Shown in pieces: positions 59,724 to 64,000 of a DNA stretch of 64,000 nucleotides. Every line of letters starts with the position of its first letter. The first letter of the stretch is position 1. The stretch is taken from assembly GCF_900128425.1 (NCBI RefSeq), contig NZ_LT635782.1:873501-937500 (forward strand), in the 5' to 3' direction. The translations under genes and the position numbers were made by a program. This DNA comes from Anaerococcus urinomassiliensis. GTDB lineage: Bacteria; Bacillota; Clostridia; Tissierellales; Peptoniphilaceae. A model generated the notes under the pieces. That model was not told the DNA's origin. It did no database searches and saw only the letters and a program-made list of their open reading frames with translations.

Positions 59724-62065
59724 ATGTTTTCACCTCTTATGTTGAGATTTTTTATGTTTCTAGCTCCTAAATATGTTGATATTATAAGAATAATAAACAA
59801 TATAAGCACATATCTGAAATCAGCCAAAGTTACTTCTACATTTATCTTTGAAATTCCTAAATTTAAAATCGTAAATATTATACTTATGACAGAAGATATG
59901 GTAAGCAGAAGAACTAAAATAGCTATAACAAATCCCTTTAATCCAGAGAAAACACTAGCTAATATCTCCTCTTTTATTATCTCTTTGGTTTTTATGCCCA
60001 TATGCTTTTTTGATAAAAAGTAATCGCTATATTTTATAACTCTAAGTTTTTCAAATAATATCACCACTATAAAAACAATCGAAAGTGCGATAATTGATAC
60101 AATCAGAGATATATTTTTTAGTTCTCTAGCCACAGGGCCAAAAACCTGTTTAACCATCTCATCACTTTTATATATCTTGTAATTATCATATAGTAAATCT
60201 AAGTTTTTAAGACTACTTTTTAAATCTTCACTTATTTTCTCATAGTCACCATCTATATAAAATATAGATTTTTGAAAATCATAACCATTGAATCTATAAC
60301 CAGTTTTAGCAGTCTTGCCACCACTAGTGATATCTTGATAGATCCCCACAATCTTTAGTCTTATATCTTTATCTGCTACATTTATATATATATCATCGCC
60401 TATACCTAGACCAAGTTCATCAGCTATCATATAAGATATTGCTATCTCTTTTTTGCCATTATATACATGTCTACCTTCTATATATTCTATGTTATGGGCT
60501 ATATTATTTCCTATTTCTATCTGAGCAGATATGCTGTCAAGTTTATCATTCGTGATTTTTTGACGATATATATCACTAGTTTTATAATTTATATAATCAC
60601 TATATTCATCTAGAATTTTTGATATCTGATGGATATTATCTTTACGACCTGACGTTTCATATATCTCTACGAAGGCTTCATTTTTCTCTATTCCCATATA
60701 TGATAAAAACTCATCCCCATCGAATATATTGCTCATACTTGTCGGAAAAATCATAGCTATTGAGCTAGCAAATACGAGTAGAATTATAATCCCATATCCA
60801 CTTTTTGAATTGTGAATAGGGATTGCTATATCTATAGGCATGTTAGGTAGTCTTTTTATTTTTTTATCACTACTTTTACTAAAACCTTTATTTTTTACCA
60901 TGATGTCAACAACAGATAATTTTCTTATCTTTTTTAGTATAGCTTTGACAAATGTTGTTATTATTAAATACATTATTAAAGCTATAAGAATTGATATCAT
61001 GTATCCTAGAAGTCCTATATCGATTCGTCCAAATATCCTCTCAATTCTACCAGTCATAAATTGTGTGAAAATATTAGATATTATATATCCAAATACAACG
61101 CCAACAAATGAGAGCAGCCTAAACTTATTTAGATATAGATTTCGAATATCCCTATATGATATTCCCATAGCCTTCATATTACCTATTACAAGCCTGTCTT
61201 CCTCTATCTCCATCATAATCACATATCTAAGCGAGACTAATGATATGATCATAAATATAATACCGGCTATTAAAAACATCAGAGAATTTAAGATATCTGT
61301 GATTGCACTTATAGTCACTATAAGATTATAAGTTACTGCTTGACCATTTTTAGGAAGTCCAGATTCTTCATAGCTGACTTGGTATCTATTTGCATAGTCA
61401 GGATCTTTAAAAATCGATTCTATCATATACTCAGTATCTTTAGAGTTTTTTAAAATATCATTATAATCGCTATCAGATAATAAAAATCTCACAGACCCCG
61501 CCATACTCGTATTCATCTGAGCATCATACATAATATTAGATACTTTATATTCTCTATATCCATCATCTGTTTTATATCTTAATGTATCTCCAACCTCTAT
61601 GTCATAATCTTCTAGAAGTATCCTAGGAACAGCTATCTCTCCATCTTTTAGCTCTAGTATACTTTTATCCTTATCTAATAAATAATCAAACTTTTCACTT
61701 TGCTTAACTATAGATATATCTAATTTAAAATTTTCAAGGCTTGTATTACCTATGCTTTTATCTTTCTTAATTACATTAAAATCACTTCCATAGGCATTTA
61801 TTAAAGTTATAACTTGAGAATCTTCTACATAATCTATATTCCTATTAAATTCTTCTATCTCATTTATATTTATATCACCCTTGTGAAGCTGTAAAAAATG
61901 TGGAGGCCTAGCTACTTCATATAGCGAAAAAATAGAGCTAAATAAAGAAAAACAAGTCAAAAACACAGATATAATAACCGATACTGAAAGCGATATAAAC
62001 AATGTTATTATGATATTATTTTTAAAATTCTTTTTTAGATCATTTTTTAAAAATCTATATTCCAT
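59720..62065 (-). CDS. FtsX-like ABC transporter permease (781 aa)
   Basis: 781 residues with two FtsX-type cores: an N-terminal membrane segment (about 15-40), an outer domain to about 250, three segments near 255-375, another near 425, a second outer domain to about 645, then three more. Works with the ATPase that overlaps its end by 4 nt. Likely exports or extracts a hydrophobic compound or peptide; no substrate evidence. Overlaps the MFS gene by 11 nt. Confidence 0.85.
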   Translation of the reverse strand: MEYRFLKNDLKKNFKNNIIITLFISLSVSVIISVFLTCFSLFSSIFSLYEVARPPHFLQLHKGDININEIEEFNRNIDYVEDSQVITLINAYGSDFNVIKKDKSIGNTSLENFKLDISIVKQSEKFDYLLDKDKSILELKDGEIAVPRILLEDYDIEVGDTLRYKTDDGYREYKVSNIMYDAQMNTSMAGSVRFLLSDSDYNDILKNSKDTEYMIESIFKDPDYANRYQVSYEESGLPKNGQAVTYNLIVTISAITDILNSLMFLIAGIIFMIISLVSLRYVIMMEIEEDRLVIGNMKAMGISYRDIRNLYLNKFRLLSFVGVVFGYIISNIFTQFMTGRIERIFGRIDIGLLGYMISILIALIMYLIITTFVKAILKKIRKLSVVDIMVKNKGFSKSSDKKIKRLPNMPIDIAIPIHNSKSGYGIIILLVFASSIAMIFPTSMSNIFDGDEFLSYMGIEKNEAFVEIYETSGRKDNIHQISKILDEYSDYINYKTSDIYRQKITNDKLDSISAQIEIGNNIAHNIEYIEGRHVYNGKKEIAISYMIADELGLGIGDDIYINVADKDIRLKIVGIYQDITSGGKTAKTGYRFNGYDFQKSIFYIDGDYEKISEDLKSSLKNLDLLYDNYKIYKSDEMVKQVFGPVARELKNISLIVSIIALSIVFIVVILFEKLRVIKYSDYFLSKKHMGIKTKEIIKEEILASVFSGLKGFVIAILVLLLTISSVISIIFTILNLGISKINVEVTLADFRYVLILFIILIISTYLGARNIKNLNIRGENI

Positions 62066-63356
62066 CTTTTTCCTCCATTTGATTTATATTTTTGTTTTTC
62101 AATGTAAAGGCAAAAACAATAGAAAATAGAATACCAACTATTATTAAAAGTAGGCCTATGCCTCTGCCTGGTCCTAGGCCTAAAACTTTTAAAAAAGTGT
62201 TCGATAATGTACCGTCCTCTCTCATCATAGGTTCAAAAACATTATCCACTAGAGGTCCTGATATTAGAAAGGCAGCTACAATTCCTATCTGAGTTAGAAA
62301 TCCAATAATACCCCAGGCCCTACCTTGAAGGCTGTTAGGGATAGAGTTTCTTACGAGCGCATCAGCACTTGCATTGATAAATGGAAGAGTAATAAAAAAC
62401 ACAAAGATAAATATAACAATAAATATTAGTGAACTAGATAATCCAGCTAAAGATATAAAAATACCAGAAATTATCCCTGCTATTCCAAGAGATCTAGCAT
62501 AGCTTAGCTTTATACCTCTTATTCCAATAAAACCACTTCCTACTAAAATCCCAATAGCACATATAGATTCAGCTATCCCAAGCATCTTCTCATTAGCAAT
62601 ATTTAATATCATCGGTCTTACTAGGACCTGAATAAAAGCCATCAAAAAACAAGCTAAAAACATAAGAAAAACCAGATTACTAACACCTTTATTGCCCCTT
62701 ATTATTTGAAGACCATCTCTTAACTCTTTTATTATATTCTTTTCAGTTGTGGTTTTGTCTATTTCTTCTTCTATTATGTTTTCATCATTCTTTAAAGAGT
62801 TTCTGATTATTGCAAGTATAATAATTGTAAATAATACTGTGGATATATCTATAATTAAAATTAGATTTATGTTCGATTTAGCTAGGATGATACCAGCTAA
62901 AGCAGGCGATATCAATAATTTAGAACTAGCCGCCAGTTGCAATAGCCCACTAGCCTTATCATAGTTATCAGATGAGATTAGCTCTGTTACAGTCGATTTA
63001 TATGCAGGTTCTAATATACCTAAAAATATTGAGCTGACCCCGATAGCTATAAATATGGGAACTATTGTATCAGACATATTAACACTGGTTTTAATAATAT
63101 ATAATATATAAAGTAGACATAATCCAGATAATACATCACCCATAATCATTAAAACCCTTCTATCATGTCTATCTGCTAATATACCACCTATAGGGTTTAT
63201 CAATATAGCCGGCAAAAATGATATAAGACTTAACAAAGCAATATCAGATACTTTACCAGTGAAATTATATATATATAGCGATAGGGCAAAAGCTGTCATG
63301 CCGCTTCCTATATTTGATATCATTTCACCTATCCATAAAAGCATAAATTTTTTCAT
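62055..63356 (-). CDS. MFS transporter (macrolide-efflux-like)
   Basis: 433 residues with twelve membrane segments. The loop 2-3 motif GGILADRHDRRVLMIMGD near residue 57 and the LLSLISFLPAILINPIGG segment are typical of the MFS group that includes Mef-type pumps. Substrate unproven. Starts one nt after the TetR stop codon. Confidence 0.88.
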   Translation of the reverse strand: MKKFMLLWIGEMISNIGSGMTAFALSLYIYNFTGKVSDIALLSLISFLPAILINPIGGILADRHDRRVLMIMGDVLSGLCLLYILYIIKTSVNMSDTIVPIFIAIGVSSIFLGILEPAYKSTVTELISSDNYDKASGLLQLAASSKLLISPALAGIILAKSNINLILIIDISTVLFTIIILAIIRNSLKNDENIIEEEIDKTTTEKNIIKELRDGLQIIRGNKGVSNLVFLMFLACFLMAFIQVLVRPMILNIANEKMLGIAESICAIGILVGSGFIGIRGIKLSYARSLGIAGIISGIFISLAGLSSSLIFIVIFIFVFFITLPFINASADALVRNSIPNSLQGRAWGIIGFLTQIGIVAAFLISGPLVDNVFEPMMREDGTLSNTFLKVLGLGPGRGIGLLLIIVGILFSIVFAFTLKNKNINQMEEKDGI

Positions 63357-63357
63357 T

Positions 63358-63987
63358 CTAAGCCTCTCTAATCATAAAACTATAAATCGTATCAACATCT
63401 ATGCCTAACATATTAGCTAAAAGCTCTATAAGTGCCCTAAATATAGATTCTTTTTCATCATTACTAAAATCAATAACACCATCATCTAATAGATTAATAG
63501 CAGAGCATAAAAATATGTACATACTTTCTTTTGGGTATTTACAAGAAAAAACATTAGATCTGTTACCCTCTTCTATGATTTTTTCAAAATATGGTGTAAT
63601 ATCTTTTAAAATGCTATTTAGGATCTTTTGATGTAGCAAAGCATTTTCAGGCTTATGCATATGATCTGTTATCATGTTATGATTTTCTACCTTAAGAGCT
63701 GATATAGCCATAAATAATTTTTCATCTGCTGATCTATCTAATGATGCAATCTCGCTAATGTTTTTTACAATCTCTGTGTTGACTTCATTAATCACCTGAT
63801 CTAGTAGTTCTTCTTTTGATTTGAAATAGTGATAGAAAGTCCCCTTAGCTATACCAAGTCTTTTTATAAGATCATTAATGCTAGTATCTTCATATCCAAT
63901 AGAAATAAACATTGACCTAGCCATATCTAATATCTCAGACCTTCTGTCTAAATATTCCATTCTTTCGCGTATTTTATTATTATCCAT
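63358..63987 (-). CDS. TetR family transcriptional regulator
   Basis: 209 residues. The N-terminal HTH SINDLIKRLGIAKGTFYHYF near residues 37-56 is a textbook TetR recognition region, followed by KSKEELLDQV. First gene of the TetR-MFS-FtsX-ABC operon, presumably its repressor; the operator lies beyond the window end. An internal ATG ten codons in is an alternative start. Confidence 0.9.
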   Translation of the reverse strand: MDNNKIRERMEYLDRRSEILDMARSMFISIGYEDTSINDLIKRLGIAKGTFYHYFKSKEELLDQVINEVNTEIVKNISEIASLDRSADEKLFMAISALKVENHNMITDHMHKPENALLHQKILNSILKDITPYFEKIIEEGNRSNVFSCKYPKESMYIFLCSAINLLDDGVIDFSNDEKESIFRALIELLANMLGIDVDTIYSFMIREA

Positions 63988-64000
63988 AAAACCATCCTCA

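Noticed and set aside
60840..61331. 163-codon hydrophobic plus-strand ORF
   Set aside because: Mirror of the FtsX permease gene on the opposite strand; hydrophobicity follows from the antisense of membrane codons.

Overview
The window is from a low-GC, AT-rich Gram-positive anaerobe. The gene set (pyruvate,phosphate dikinase with its DUF299 regulator, formate-tetrahydrofolate ligase, a PhnDCEE importer, DUF1576, DUF523, ABC/two-component modules) and AGGAGG-type ribosome sites point to Firmicutes, probably a Gram-positive anaerobic coccus such as Anaerococcus or Peptoniphilus. That placement is inference; no 16S gene is present.

Layout. 1-9.3 kb: 5' part of valS behind a T-box leader; the regulator/ppdK pair; a DUF1576 membrane protein with an alpha/beta hydrolase; a MarR gene with a palindromic operator and a DUF6544-like membrane protein. 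9.3-12.1 kb: DegV, a radical SAM protein and a half-length AI-2E family protein. 12.2-17.3 kb: a phosphonate/organophosphate import operon (phnD, phnC, two phnE) ending in a cytoplasmic 5'-nucleotidase-like phosphoesterase. 17.4-19.1 kb: a DUF2871 membrane fusion protein under a TetR regulator whose operator fills the promoter spacer. 19.1-31.6 kb: a minus-strand run of small enzymes (several GNAT acetyltransferases, a Cys/Ala-tRNA(Pro)-type editing protein, hotdog thioesterase, FAD oxidoreductase, enoyl-CoA hydratase family, PLP decarboxylase, S41 peptidase, NERD protein) ending with a MazEF module. 31.6-45.6 kb: one purine operon in the order purF-purN-purH-purDL-guaB-purE-purM-purC, headed by a possible leader-peptide attenuator, with fhs upstream supplying 10-formyl-THF for PurN and PurH. 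45.7-50.4 kb: a two-component system with an ABC/FtsX exporter. 50.5-58.8 kb: an accessory zone with a complete IS256-family element with an 8-bp target duplication, an IS3-type remnant, a cluster of hairpins, gene fragments, a MATE pump behind tandem terminators, an MBL hydrolase and small unknown genes. 59-64 kb: a TetR-MFS-FtsX-ABC operon that looks horizontally acquired.

The most interesting points are a continuous PurD-PurL fusion of about 1630 residues, a PurF whose nucleophilic cysteine is replaced by serine, a 47-codon leader ORF whose stop codon lies in the loop of a terminator upstream of purF, and a TetR operator that is exactly the 17-bp spacer of a consensus promoter. No CRISPR array, tRNA or rRNA gene was seen.
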